Of a stretch of 64,000 bases of DNA, positions 54,366-62,142 are shown piece by piece. Under the pieces are notes generated by a model. The model did no database searches, was not told the origin of the DNA, and saw nothing but the letters and a program-made list of their open reading frames with translations. Numbering within the stretch: the first letter of the stretch is position 1; every line of letters starts with the position of its first letter. The translations under genes were made by a program, and so were the position numbers. This DNA comes from Phormidium tanganyikae FI6-MK23. Lineage in GTDB: Bacteria; Cyanobacteriota; Cyanobacteriia; Leptolyngbyales; Leptolyngbyaceae. The stretch covers positions 186,001-250,000 of the forward strand of contig JAHHHU010000003.1 in assembly GCA_019359175.1 (NCBI GenBank), given 5' to 3'.

Positions 54366-55112
54366 TCAAGTCCGGGAATCTTTAGAAGTCTGCTCAGAAG
54401 TTCGATCGTGTGTTGCCCACTCAACTTGCCGCAAAATCCCGCGCAGCAAGGATAGTTCTGCTTCCGAAAGATTGGCGCGATTGAACAAATGGCGAAATTT
54501 TTCCATCCGACTCGCAGCCGTGTGAGGCTGGAGATATCCAATATCGAGCAGCACCGATTCGAGGTGTTGATAAGCCCGATCGAGTGCATCTAAAGAACAG
54601 GGAATCGAGAGTGTCGCATCCGGAATGGGTGCTTGAAACAGTTCATAGCAACAAATCGCCACCGCTTGAGCTAAATTCAGCGATCGATAGCGATCGCTCG
54701 TTGGAATATAAACAAACCGTTGAGCATATTTCAATTCTTCGTTACTCAGTCCTCGATCTTCAGACCCAAAGAGCAGCGCAGTATTCAGTCCCGGCTCCAA
54801 CAACCAAGGCAGCGCCTCGCGCGGATGTTCTAACGGCGAATCAATCCGCGATCGAACCGCAGTTGCGATCGCCCGATGACACCCGACCAAGGCTTCTGGA
54901 ATCGAATCGACAATTTGTGCGGCTTCCAAAACATCGATCGCTCGCATCGCCATTTTTCGAGCATCATCAGATTGCAAATCACAAGTCGGATTGACTAGCA
55001 CCAACTGACTCAAGCCCATATTTTTCATCACCCGCGCGATCGATCCAACATTCAACGCGCCCGCAGGCTCGACCAGAACAATCCGAACTTGAGAAGGCAA
55101 GGTTTCCGACAT
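54366..55112 (-). CDS. trmJ: SpoU/TrmH-family RNA methyltransferase, TrmJ-like
   Basis: 248 residues from the ATG at 55112 (MSETLPSQVRIVLVEPAG). Knot-fold (SPOUT) motifs: VEPAGALNVGSIARVMKNMG (motif 1 with the catalytic Asn), LLFGSEDRGLSNEEL (motif 2) and YRSLNLAQAVAICCYEL (motif 3). This order and the family's C-terminal helical tail match TrmJ, which methylates the ribose of tRNA position 32; a related rRNA target is the alternative. Single gene. Confidence 0.88.
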   Translation of the reverse strand: MSETLPSQVRIVLVEPAGALNVGSIARVMKNMGLSQLVLVNPTCDLQSDDARKMAMRAIDVLEAAQIVDSIPEALVGCHRAIATAVRSRIDSPLEHPREALPWLLEPGLNTALLFGSEDRGLSNEELKYAQRFVYIPTSDRYRSLNLAQAVAICCYELFQAPIPDATLSIPCSLDALDRAYQHLESVLLDIGYLQPHTAASRMEKFRHLFNRANLSEAELSLLRGILRQVEWATHDRTSEQTSKDSRT

Positions 55113-55187
55113 ATTGCGCACGACCGAAAGACTTTAAAGTTGAACTAGCGTCACTTCAGCAGTTCGCTTCGATGCCAGACCTGGGAA

Positions 55188-55272
55188 GCCCCCTAAATCC
55201 CCCACGAGTGGGGGACTTCAAGCCAAGTTTTCCAGTTCAAAATTCCCCACTGGGGGATTTGATTTAAGGGGC
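55188..55272. repeat. MITE-like inverted repeat, copy 3 of 3
   Basis: 85 bases, from GCCCCCTAAATCCCCCAC to GGGGGATTTGATTTAAGGGGC, with an inner CCCCCACGAGTGGGGG hairpin. It has further outer arms: CGTCACTTCA (55149-55158) pairs with TGAAGTGACG (55306-55315) and CGCTTCG (55165-55171) with CGAAGCG (55289-55295), so the whole palindromic unit is about 167 bases. Confidence 0.85.
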
Positions 55273-55343
55273 AGCTACCCGCTCAAAACGAAGCGAAAAA
55301 CTGATTGAAGTGACGTTAGATTATTTTACGTCTCGAATTTGCT

Positions 55344-55508
55344 ATGCCGCGCCAACGTGCCAAATCTGATTTTCCCGCCAAAGTCTGTCCCGTTTGTGGG
55401 TTGCCCTTTACCTGGCGCAAAAAATGGGAGGACTGTTGGGACGAGGTGAAATACTGTAGCGATCGCTGTCGTAAGCGCAAATCACAAGCGAAACCGGAAA
55501 CACCGTGA
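55344..55508 (+). CDS. DUF2256 zinc-ribbon-like mini-protein
   Basis: 54 residues. It reads [19 protein letters not shown], then [19 protein letters not shown] and DRCRKRKSQ. The CPVC, the DCW and the YCSDRC cysteines are the conserved metal-ligand set of DUF2256, a small family found in cyanobacteria, plants and some proteobacteria, often next to cryptochrome genes. Function unknown; a zinc-binding nucleic-acid protein is plausible. It lies 50 bases before the isoaspartyl peptidase gene on the same strand. Confidence 0.9.
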   Translation: MPRQRAKSDFPAKVCPVCGLPFTWRKKWEDCWDEVKYCSDRCRKRKSQAKPETP

Positions 55509-55558
55509 TCTGGACGTGATAAGCTTTTGTGCTATCTGTCGCGTGCGAGGTTCCTTTC

Positions 55559-56512
55559 ATGTCTGTCGATCGCGTTCAACCCAAACTGATCATTCATGGT
55601 GGCGCAGGAAGTTCGCTCAAGGGAAAAGGCGGCGCGGAAGCGGTTCGTCGATCGCTTTACAAAGTGGTGGAAGAAGTCTACGCGGTCTTACTGGCAGGCG
55701 CGACTGCAACCGAAACTGTCGTCACCGGATGCCAATTGCTCGAAGACGATCCCCGATTCAATGCTGGAACCGGATCAGTCTTGCAATCGGATGGGCAAAT
55801 CCGTATGAGTGCGGCGTTAATGGATGGAGCGTGTCAACGATTCAGCGGCGTGATCAATACGGCGCGGGTAAAAAACCCGATCGAGCTTGCTTTATTTCTG
55901 CAAACTTCCGACGATCGCGTTTTATCCGATATCGGTTCTGCTGAACTTTTAAGAGAACTTCAACTTCCCCTCTACGACCCCTTGACCGAACTGCGCTTAC
56001 AAGAATGGATTCAAGAGCGCGAAGGCAACTTTAACCGAGCAATGGCGGGCGTGGTTGCAGAAAAAGAACTGATTTCCGAATCGGCGGGACGAGGCACGAT
56101 CGGGGTTGTGGCGCTTGATCATCACGGTCGGTTAGCAGTGGGCACATCGACTGGGGGGAAAGGCTTTGAACGGATCGGGCGCGTGAGTGATTCCGCGATG
56201 CCTGCGGGAAATTACGCAAACGCAGATGCCGCGATTAGCTGTACCGGGATTGGAGAGGACATTATCGATGAATGTCTAGCCGCTCGAATCGTGATCCGTG
56301 TGACAGATGGGCAACCGTTCCATCAATCGCTGGCAAAATCTTTCAGTGAGGCGCATCAAAATCGACGTGATTTCGGCGCAATCGGGATTTCCGCAAACGG
56401 CACGATCGGCTGGGGTAAAACCAGCGAGGTACTTTTAGCGGCTTATCACACAGGCGATCGTATGGGCGATACTTTAGAACTGCCAGATGATCTACAAACA
56501 GGAACAGCGTGA
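55559..56512 (+). CDS. iaaA: Isoaspartyl peptidase / type 2 L-asparaginase
   Basis: 317 residues from the ATG at 55559 (MSVDRVQPKLIIHGGAG), which has GAGG nine bases upstream. It is an Ntn-hydrolase made as one chain that cuts itself before the Thr of GRGTIGVVALD to give the active enzyme; the Thr is the nucleophile. Other family marks are IHGGAGSS, FNAGTGSVL and GNYANADAAISCTGIGED. It removes isoaspartyl residues from damaged proteins and hydrolyses L-asparagine. Probably co-transcribed with the DUF2256 gene. Confidence 0.95.
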   Translation: MSVDRVQPKLIIHGGAGSSLKGKGGAEAVRRSLYKVVEEVYAVLLAGATATETVVTGCQLLEDDPRFNAGTGSVLQSDGQIRMSAALMDGACQRFSGVINTARVKNPIELALFLQTSDDRVLSDIGSAELLRELQLPLYDPLTELRLQEWIQEREGNFNRAMAGVVAEKELISESAGRGTIGVVALDHHGRLAVGTSTGGKGFERIGRVSDSAMPAGNYANADAAISCTGIGEDIIDECLAARIVIRVTDGQPFHQSLAKSFSEAHQNRRDFGAIGISANGTIGWGKTSEVLLAAYHTGDRMGDTLELPDDLQTGTA

Positions 56513-56798
56513 CAGTTACTTTCAACACACTGAGTTAGAAATACCGATCAACTTATGCAGATCTACGGATGTGCTGAGGAAAATGCGTAGGTATGCTCTT
56601 ACGTAGATTGGCAGTCTACCGCGTAAGCTCGCTTTTTCAGCCGTCTTGCATTTCCCCTACGCAAGACACACGAATCACGGTTCTAGAGTTCAGAACTTTA
56701 TTGCCTCAAAATTCGTCAACCTTGCAAGCTCTCACTGCCCCTGAGAGTCTTGCTCAGAAATTTCCGCATCAGTAAACCCACTCACCGAGTCGCTTCGT
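56513..56798. other. 286-base gap with nested hairpins
   Basis: Between iaaA and the decayed genes. Inverted repeats TTACGTAGA / TCTACCGCGTAA (56599-56626, imperfect) and the perfect GTCTTGC / GCAAGAC (56643-56667) follow each other, together rich in GCGTAGG-type words, as in cyanobacterial REP-like elements. Short frames here have no protein-like content. Confidence 0.55.
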
Positions 56799-56981
56799 AT
56801 GCCATTGGCACAGGTTTATCAAATCAAGGCAGAGATTGCTCAGGCGTTTTTTCAGCTTGGGGTGACGTATTCTGCGATCGGCAACACGGCAAAAACTGGC
56901 GAGATGCTCTGCCAAGCCGATCAGCTTTTGAGTGAAGTTGAAGCGGTACGGAAGATCGAACAAGCACTGCGCCAACTTTGA
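56799..56981 (+). pseudogene. TPR-protein C-terminal fragment
   Basis: About 60 codons: MPLAQVYQIKAEIAQAFFQLGVTYSAIGNTAKTGEMLCQAD, with the A-x-x-x-x-LG-x-x-Y-x-x-x-G TPR pattern, then a charged helix. The frame is open about 20 codons further upstream before a stop, without a good start. It looks like the tail of a longer TPR gene that has lost its 5' part, directly followed by a GNAT fragment. Confidence 0.5.
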
Positions 56982-57125
56982 ATGAATATCAGACCTGCGA
57001 CTCTAGATGACGTGCCGCTGATTTTCTCGTTTCTTCAGAAGAAAGCAGAATTCGATCGAGAAATCGGCACATTTTTGGGCGTGTTGCAAACATCCAACCG
57101 TAGATATAATGTATCTACATTATGA
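56982..57125 (+). pseudogene. Truncated GNAT acetyltransferase
   Basis: The ATG at 56982 starts MNIRPATLDDVPLIFSFLQKKAEFDREIGTF, the usual N-terminal strand and helix of a GNAT acetyltransferase. After about 38 codons the sequence changes (TSNRRYNVSTL) and stops at 57123-57125; the acetyl-CoA-binding motif A and the rest of the fold are missing. The junction lies about 50 bases upstream of mazE, so the deletion was probably made when the mazEF unit arrived or decayed. Confidence 0.75.
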
Positions 57126-57136
57126 GCTAGTACGTT

Positions 57137-57378
57137 ATGGCTTCAACTATCGCAAAGTGGGAAACAGTCTTGCGATTCGTATTCCGCAGAATTTAGCAAA
57201 AGAGCTTCAAATCTCCGAAGGTGAGGAGATTGAGATTAGCGCGATCGACGGTAACTTAGTTGTGAAACCCAGAAAGCGTAAAGAGTATTCACTAGATGAA
57301 TTACTAGAAGGTATCACTCCAGAAAATCTTCATGCAGGAGTTGACTTTGGAGAACCAGTGGGGAACGAAGTTTGGTAG
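57137..57378 (+). pseudogene. mazE: MazE-like antitoxin with frameshift
   Basis: The ATG at 57137 starts MASTIAKW, and the following bases in a different frame read GNSLAIRIPQNLAKELQISEGEEIEISAIDGNLVVKPRKRKEYSLDELLEGITPENLH. Joining them needs one extra G: TGGGAAAC (57158-57165) would have to be TGGGGAAAC to give the family's KWGNS motif. So a 1-base deletion has broken the AbrB/MazE domain after codon 8. A shortened product from the in-frame GTG at 57157 is possible but lacks the first strand of the swapped-hairpin fold. It overlaps mazF. Confidence 0.8.
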
Positions 57379-57719
57379 AGCGATCAGATTCCTACATTCC
57401 CGATCGTGGAGATATTGTTTACCTAGACTTCAATCCCACTATCGGACGCGAACAAAGAGGAACCAGACCTGGCTTTGTCCTCTCACTACGCTCTTACAAC
57501 AGGAAAACTTCTCTAGTTTTGGTGATGCCAATTACAAAACACCAGAAGGGATATCCTTTTGAGGTACTTCTACCCAATGGGCTAAATACTTATGGTGTTG
57601 TTCTGACCGACTAAGTTAAGTGTATTGATTGGAGAGGACGTGAGGTTCAATTTGTGGAGTCTGTTCTAGAAGAAATTGTCGAGCAAGTTCAGGCGAAGAT
57701 AAAGGCATTGCTGCTTTGA
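57372..57719 (+). pseudogene. mazF: MazF-like toxin with internal stop codon
   Basis: The frame starts with TTG at 57372, overlapping mazE by 7 bases. It reads SYIPDRGDIVYLDFNPTIGREQRGTRPGFVLS (the MazF/PemK core), then VMPITKHQKGYPFEVLLP and GVVLTD, then TAA at 57612-57614, then continues VKCIDWRGREVQFVESVLEEIVEQVQAKI to a TGA at 57717-57719. The family has Gln at the stop position (D-Q-V-K), so CAA has become TAA. The lost 34 residues include strand and helix needed for the dimer and for RNA cutting. Probably inactive. Confidence 0.85.
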
Positions 57720-57803
57720 ATAAGCTCGATCGCAGCAAAAATTAATGCTCGATCGAGTCTTTTAGTCGGTAGCATCAAGATCGTCCTAAAATTGCGATTT
57801 GTG

Positions 57804-59072
57804 ATGAACCCCGCGCTGAGTCAACTTGGAACAGAAATGTCACGCCTGTCCGGTGTACGGGCGATTATGAAAGACATTATTGAAACGCTACGCGCAGGAG
57901 CCGGACAAACTTTTATCAATCTCAGTGCGGGTAATCCAGTGATTTTGCCCGAAGTTGAACAGCTTTGGCGTGATTGCACGATCGAATTGTTAGCAAGTCC
58001 TGAATATGGTGATGTCGTTTGTCGCTATGGTGCAAGTCAGGGATATCAGCCGTTAATCGATGCGATTGTACAAGATTTCAATCAGCGCTACGGGTTGAAA
58101 TTGAGCGATCGTAATATCTTGATTACTCCCGGAAGTCAAAGCCTCTACTTCTATGCCGCGAATGCGTTTGGTGGCTATACCGCAAGTGGTGAACTGAGAA
58201 AGATTGTACTTCCGTTAAGTCCTGATTATACCGGATACGGTGGTGTTACGCTCACGCCAGAAGCACTGATCGCATACAAACCAGAATTAGAAATCGATCA
58301 CGATAATCATCGATTTAAGTACCGTCCAAATTTCAGTCAGCTACAAATTGATGAACATACTGGATGTGTAATTTTTTCTCGCCCTTGCAATCCAACCGGA
58401 AACGTTCTAAGTAATGATGAAGTGAATAAAATTACTTCACTTGCAGCAATTCATGATGTTCCGGTTTTAATCGATTCTGCATATGCACCTCCGTTTCCTG
58501 CTTTGAACTTTACGGAAATGTCTCCGATGTTCGGTGGGAACGTGGTTCACTGCATGAGTTTGTCGAAAGCAGGACTGCCCGGAGAACGCATCGGAATTGC
58601 GATCGGAGAACCCGAAATCATTCACTCGCTAGAGTGTTTCCAAACGAATCTCTGCATTCACTCACCTCGATACGGACAAGCGATCGCGGCTCGTGCCATT
58701 CAATCCGGTCAACTCGCAGATATCTCTGTGAATACAATTCGCCCGTTTTATCAGCGCAAAATTGCGATCGTCGAAGAAACCCTCGATCGAACAATGCCGC
58801 GATCGCTGCCGTGGTTTCTGCATCGCGGAGAAGGCGCAATTTTTGCATGGCTTTGGCTTGAAGACTTGCCGATCACCGACTGGGAGTTTTATCAGGAACT
58901 CAAAAAAGTCGGCGTGATTGTGGTTCCCGGAAGTACCTTCTTCCCAGGCTTACAGGAAGACTGGCAACACAAACAGCAATGTTTAAGAATTAGTCTGACC
59001 GGAACAGACATCGAATTGCAAACCGCAATGGAACGACTCGCACAGGTTGCACAGCAAGTTTATGGATCATAA
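57804..59072 (+). CDS. avtA: Valine-pyruvate transaminase (AvtA family)
   Basis: 422 residues from the ATG at 57804 (MNPALSQLG). A fold-type I PLP enzyme: [46 protein letters not shown], the Schiff-base Lys in [15 protein letters not shown] and [16 protein letters not shown] with [11 protein letters not shown]. All match E. coli AvtA, which moves an amino group between valine and pyruvate to make alanine. The gene overlaps rimM by 11 bases, so both are coupled. Confidence 0.9.
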   Translation: MNPALSQLGTEMSRLSGVRAIMKDIIETLRAGAGQTFINLSAGNPVILPEVEQLWRDCTIELLASPEYGDVVCRYGASQGYQPLIDAIVQDFNQRYGLKLSDRNILITPGSQSLYFYAANAFGGYTASGELRKIVLPLSPDYTGYGGVTLTPEALIAYKPELEIDHDNHRFKYRPNFSQLQIDEHTGCVIFSRPCNPTGNVLSNDEVNKITSLAAIHDVPVLIDSAYAPPFPALNFTEMSPMFGGNVVHCMSLSKAGLPGERIGIAIGEPEIIHSLECFQTNLCIHSPRYGQAIAARAIQSGQLADISVNTIRPFYQRKIAIVEETLDRTMPRSLPWFLHRGEGAIFAWLWLEDLPITDWEFYQELKKVGVIVVPGSTFFPGLQEDWQHKQQCLRISLTGTDIELQTAMERLAQVAQQVYGS

Positions 59073-59610
59073 AACGAGTTATTTAGAAATCGGTAAAATC
59101 GTCGCGGCTCAAGGCTTAAAAGGCGAACTGCGCGTCTATCCCAATACAGACTTTCCAGAGCGATTTGAAGAACCTGGACAGCGTTGGTTGCTCCGTCCGA
59201 ATCAGACCGAACCCGAATCGATCGAGCTAATCTCCGGGCGCTATCTCGACGGCAAAGGACTGTATGTGATTCAAATTAAAGGAATTCACGATCGTAACTC
59301 CGCCGAGTCGTTGAAAGATTGCAAACTGCTCGTTCCAGCTAGCGATCGACTTGAACTCGAAGAAGGCGAATTTCACGTCGCGGATCTAATCGGCTTATCT
59401 GTGTACGATCAAGCGAGTCAGGAATTGATCGGGACAGTTACGGATGTCATTCCGGCAGGACATGATTTATTGCAGGTTGCTAAAAGTACACCGGAGGGCG
59501 GACAGGATAAAACTGTTTTGATCCCATTTGTCGAAGCGATCGTGCCGATCGTTGACCTCGATCAGAAACGGATTGAAATCACTCCACCGCCCGGATTGCT
59601 TGACCTGTAA
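59062..59610 (+). CDS. rimM: Ribosome maturation factor RimM
   Basis: 182 residues from the ATG at 59062 ([14 protein letters not shown]), which lies inside the end of avtA; an ATG 15 bases earlier is in frame but non-typical. N-terminal RimM barrel with [25 protein letters not shown], then the PRC barrel from about residue 95 ([65 protein letters not shown]). It helps process 16S rRNA and assemble the head of the 30S subunit. Confidence 0.95.
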   Translation: MDHKTSYLEIGKIVAAQGLKGELRVYPNTDFPERFEEPGQRWLLRPNQTEPESIELISGRYLDGKGLYVIQIKGIHDRNSAESLKDCKLLVPASDRLELEEGEFHVADLIGLSVYDQASQELIGTVTDVIPAGHDLLQVAKSTPEGGQDKTVLIPFVEAIVPIVDLDQKRIEITPPPGLLDL

Positions 59611-60130
59611 ACTAAATCACTTTATCGCTAATAAGCGATTTAATTTCAGATTAAAGGATTGTTGCAAAAATAAATTGGTTTTACCGGGCATGATAGATTA
59701 AATGAGAATCTGGTGCTCACTGGAATCGATTGATTGAGAAAAGTAAAGTACAGCAGCCTTTTCGGAAGATCAGAACTGGGTTACTTCAACTGCCAAATCT
59801 TAGACTGTCACTCTATCAAATCACACAGCCCTCAAACACATGATTTGATAGTTATCAAGCGAATTTAGTGTGATCTTTCGTTGAATCTTCTTCACAACGA
59901 GATCAGGCTTAGTTTCGAGATCGTACTTTTCCGCTCTATGTCCGCTACAAAATCAGCCGAGAAACTTTCTAAATTCTCTGCCCTTTGTTTTCCGAAATGA
60001 CTTCCCTAGAGGGAGTAGTAATACGGAGACAGTGTTGCACACTATTCACTAGCCCCCTGGTGAAATCAGGAAATTACAACACTTTATTTAACCCCCTGCT
60101 GAAGACTTTATAAATTTGAGAGGGCATTCC
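59611..60130. other. 520-base gap after rimM
   Basis: ATCGCTAATAAGCGAT (about 59624-59639) is a small stem followed by TTAATTTC, a possible terminator for rimM. A perfect 11-bp inverted repeat CTATCAAATCA / TGATTTGATAG lies at 59813-59851. The rest is AT-rich and shows no frame or tRNA; it should carry the promoter of the next gene. Confidence 0.6.
59813..59851. repeat. CTATCAAATCA palindrome
   Basis: Perfect 11-bp arms 17 bases apart, about 280 bases upstream of the secreted protein gene at 60131. The CTATCAAA word is shared with the palindrome at 31922-31953. Confidence 0.6.
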
Positions 60131-60673
60131 ATGAACGCACTAACGACTTACCTCCTCGCCTCCGTAAAACAAGCAGTTCCGACGATCGCAGGCTTTTCCC
60201 TTGCGCTGACGGGATTCATGGTGACGAATGCACCTGCTCAAGCTGCTCCCCGCAATCTGGAAAAAGCTGCACCTCAAGCCACTGCGATGGCTCAAGCAAC
60301 CACATTGCCAGATGGAGTTTACCTGTATGGGCAATCTGCACAACCCGAACAGATTGGTAAAGGCTATTTTGTGTTTGAAGCACGGCAAGGTAAGTTAATT
60401 GGTGCGCTGTATATGCCGCGATCGTCATTCGATTGCACCTATGGCAGCGTCGAATCCGACAGAGTTTCGCTAATGGTGATTGATAGCTACGATCGTTCTG
60501 AAAATCCTTATGTGATTGCAACTGAGCGCAAAGATTCTGTTGCATCACGCGACAATCCTGTTGTTGCTCCAGTTGGCTTAGAAGGCTATCAACGTCTTTC
60601 TAAGATCAGCGCAAACGATCAGCGAATTCTGAATATGTGCAAACAAAACTATCAACAGCGTGCTTGGAAATAG
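60131..60673 (+). CDS. Secreted hypothetical protein
   Basis: 180 residues from the ATG at 60131; GAGAGGG just before it serves as ribosome site (a TTG at 60116 would lie inside it). Long signal peptide region (KQAVPTIAGFSLALTGFMVTNAPAQA-AP). The mature protein has LPDGVYLYGQSAQPEQIGKGYFVFEARQGKLIGALYMPRSSFDCTYG, a compact beta-rich domain common in cyanobacterial secreted proteins of unknown function, with two cysteines. Single-gene unit. Confidence 0.8.
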   Translation: MNALTTYLLASVKQAVPTIAGFSLALTGFMVTNAPAQAAPRNLEKAAPQATAMAQATTLPDGVYLYGQSAQPEQIGKGYFVFEARQGKLIGALYMPRSSFDCTYGSVESDRVSLMVIDSYDRSENPYVIATERKDSVASRDNPVVAPVGLEGYQRLSKISANDQRILNMCKQNYQQRAWK

Positions 60674-60814
60674 ATGAACATTGCTGAATTTTGGGTGTTT
60701 TCTGAGGAATTGAAACAACACCCAAAATGAGCGATTGAAAAACTTGGTTAAAATGAACGCGATCGCGCAACTTTCGCGCTAGGGTAAGCAGCATTGCGGA
60801 TCTAGGGCACGATC

Positions 60815-61117
60815 GTGAAGTATTTTTTTCTATCGGATGGTTGGTGTGTTGGGCGAGTCTGGGAGTTGGGTGGCTTGTGGAATGAAGTCGCCTGGAGACG
60901 CAAACCCCAAATCGAACAGTTAGACTTAAGCATCTGGGAAAATGGTGAGAAGCTTTGGCTGTATCGGGTCGAAGATGAGGTGCTGATGGTCGAAGTAAGA
61001 CCTACACCAGCGGTAGAATCTGGCGCAATCGGGCAAGTCGTATTGAAGCGACTGATCACAGCGGATCAAGCGATCGACATTTTCTGCAATGCGAACAAAA
61101 ATACTGGTTTGATGTAA
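60815..61117 (+). CDS. Conserved hypothetical protein, GTG start
   Basis: 100 residues. MKYFFLSDGWCVGRVWELGGLWNEVAWRRKPQIEQLDLSIWENGEKLWLYRVEDEVLMVEVRP is Trp-rich (six Trp) and beta-rich, resembling a conserved cyanobacterial family of unknown function. The start is GTG at 60815, without a clear ribosome site. It lies 30 bases before the Uma2 gene on the same strand. Confidence 0.72.
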   Translation: MKYFFLSDGWCVGRVWELGGLWNEVAWRRKPQIEQLDLSIWENGEKLWLYRVEDEVLMVEVRPTPAVESGAIGQVVLKRLITADQAIDIFCNANKNTGLM

Positions 61118-61147
61118 TAATACGTTCTAGGGTTTGAACCGCGAACT

Positions 61148-61870
61148 ATGACTCAGCAATATATCGAGGAATTCGTCGCTCCCGACATCAGCCACATCGT
61201 CACCGAGGACGATACCCCCGTGGATAATTTTCAGTCTGAGAAACAACAAAGATTACTCGTTGAACCGCTTTACAGTTCTTGGTCACAAAATTTACCTTTC
61301 GTTGCTGCTGCGAATGTTGGGTTATTCTATGCCTTAAAGCAAGACCCGATCGTACCTGATGCGTTTCTCAGTTTGGGGGTTGAAATGCCGACCGACTGGA
61401 GCAAAAAGCAAAACCGCTCTTACTTTGTGTGGGAGTTTGGCAAAGCGCCAGAGGTTTGTATTGAAATCGTCTCGAATCGGGAAGGGAACGAACTGGGTAA
61501 AAAGAAAGACCTATATGCGCGAATTGGTATCCCATACTATGCGGTCTTTGATCCGCTTGAACAAATTCAGCGATCGGACGAGATGAATGGGCAATTGCTG
61601 CGAGTTTGGGGTCTGACTTTCGGGCAGTATGTGGAACTATCAGAACCGTTCTGGCTGCCTACTGTGGGTTTAGGATTAACAGTTTGGGAAGGTGAGTTTG
61701 AGGCAGTGAGCGGAATTTGGTTGCGGTGGTGCGATCGCGATCAGCAAGTCCTTCCGACCGGAGCCGAAGGAAAAGTCTTGGAGTTTCAAAGAGCAGAATC
61801 CGAACGCCAAAAAGCGGAGCGCCTTGCAGCACGGTTACGGGAATTGGGAGTTGATCCAGACGAGGTTTAA
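61148..61870 (+). CDS. Uma2 family (DUF820) endonuclease-like protein
   Basis: 240 residues. The restriction-endonuclease-like core is present: VPDAFLSLGVEMP (Asp), then PEVCIEIVSNREGNELGKKKDLYARIGIPYYAVFDP with the E-I-V-S and K residues of the PD-(D/E)xK set. The last 40 residues are a charged helix (LEFQRAESERQKAERLAARLRELG), usual for the family. Cyanobacteria carry many such genes; the biological role is unclear, and transposon link has been suggested. It overlaps the convergent Fe-S gene by 4 bases. Confidence 0.88.
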   Translation: MTQQYIEEFVAPDISHIVTEDDTPVDNFQSEKQQRLLVEPLYSSWSQNLPFVAAANVGLFYALKQDPIVPDAFLSLGVEMPTDWSKKQNRSYFVWEFGKAPEVCIEIVSNREGNELGKKKDLYARIGIPYYAVFDPLEQIQRSDEMNGQLLRVWGLTFGQYVELSEPFWLPTVGLGLTVWEGEFEAVSGIWLRWCDRDQQVLPTGAEGKVLEFQRAESERQKAERLAARLRELGVDPDEV

Positions 61871-62142
61871 TTCGGATGGAATTTGCGGTAGAGCATTGCT
61901 TTGATCGGTTGACCTTGGATTAAATGTCGATCGACGATCGCCCCCACTTCTTCAGGCAACACGCGACAGTACCAAATCTTATCCGGCAAAACGAGTACCA
62001 TCGCACCGTTGCCACACTGACCCAAACAGCGACAAGGCTCGATCAACGCATCATCGGGCGCAAGAGACTGAAAAGCTTTGAGTACCTTCGCTGCGCCCTG
62101 TTTTCGACAAGAGTTGTGCTGGCAAATTCTCACCGTCGTCAT
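61867..62142 (-). CDS. Thioredoxin-like [2Fe-2S] ferredoxin
   Basis: 91 residues from the ATG at 62142 (MTTVRICQHNSCRKQGA), in an ATGA overlap with the cysK stop. The four cluster cysteines are CQHNSC and CRCLGQC, the set of thioredoxin-like 2Fe-2S proteins such as the NuoE C-terminal part. It presumably carries electrons; the coupling with cysK suggests a role in sulfur metabolism, but that is only context. Confidence 0.88.
   Translation of the reverse strand: MTTVRICQHNSCRKQGAAKVLKAFQSLAPDDALIEPCRCLGQCGNGAMVLVLPDKIWYCRVLPEEVGAIVDRHLIQGQPIKAMLYRKFHPN

Noticed and set aside
55516-55944. 142-codon frame overlapping iaaA in another reading frame
   Set aside because: iaaA is a full-length recognised gene with a ribosome site; the alternative frame is Arg/Ser-rich noise.
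61148-61870. Uma2 gene as a sign of a mobile element
   Set aside because: No transposase, terminal repeats or target duplication around it; Uma2 genes are scattered widely in cyanobacterial chromosomes.
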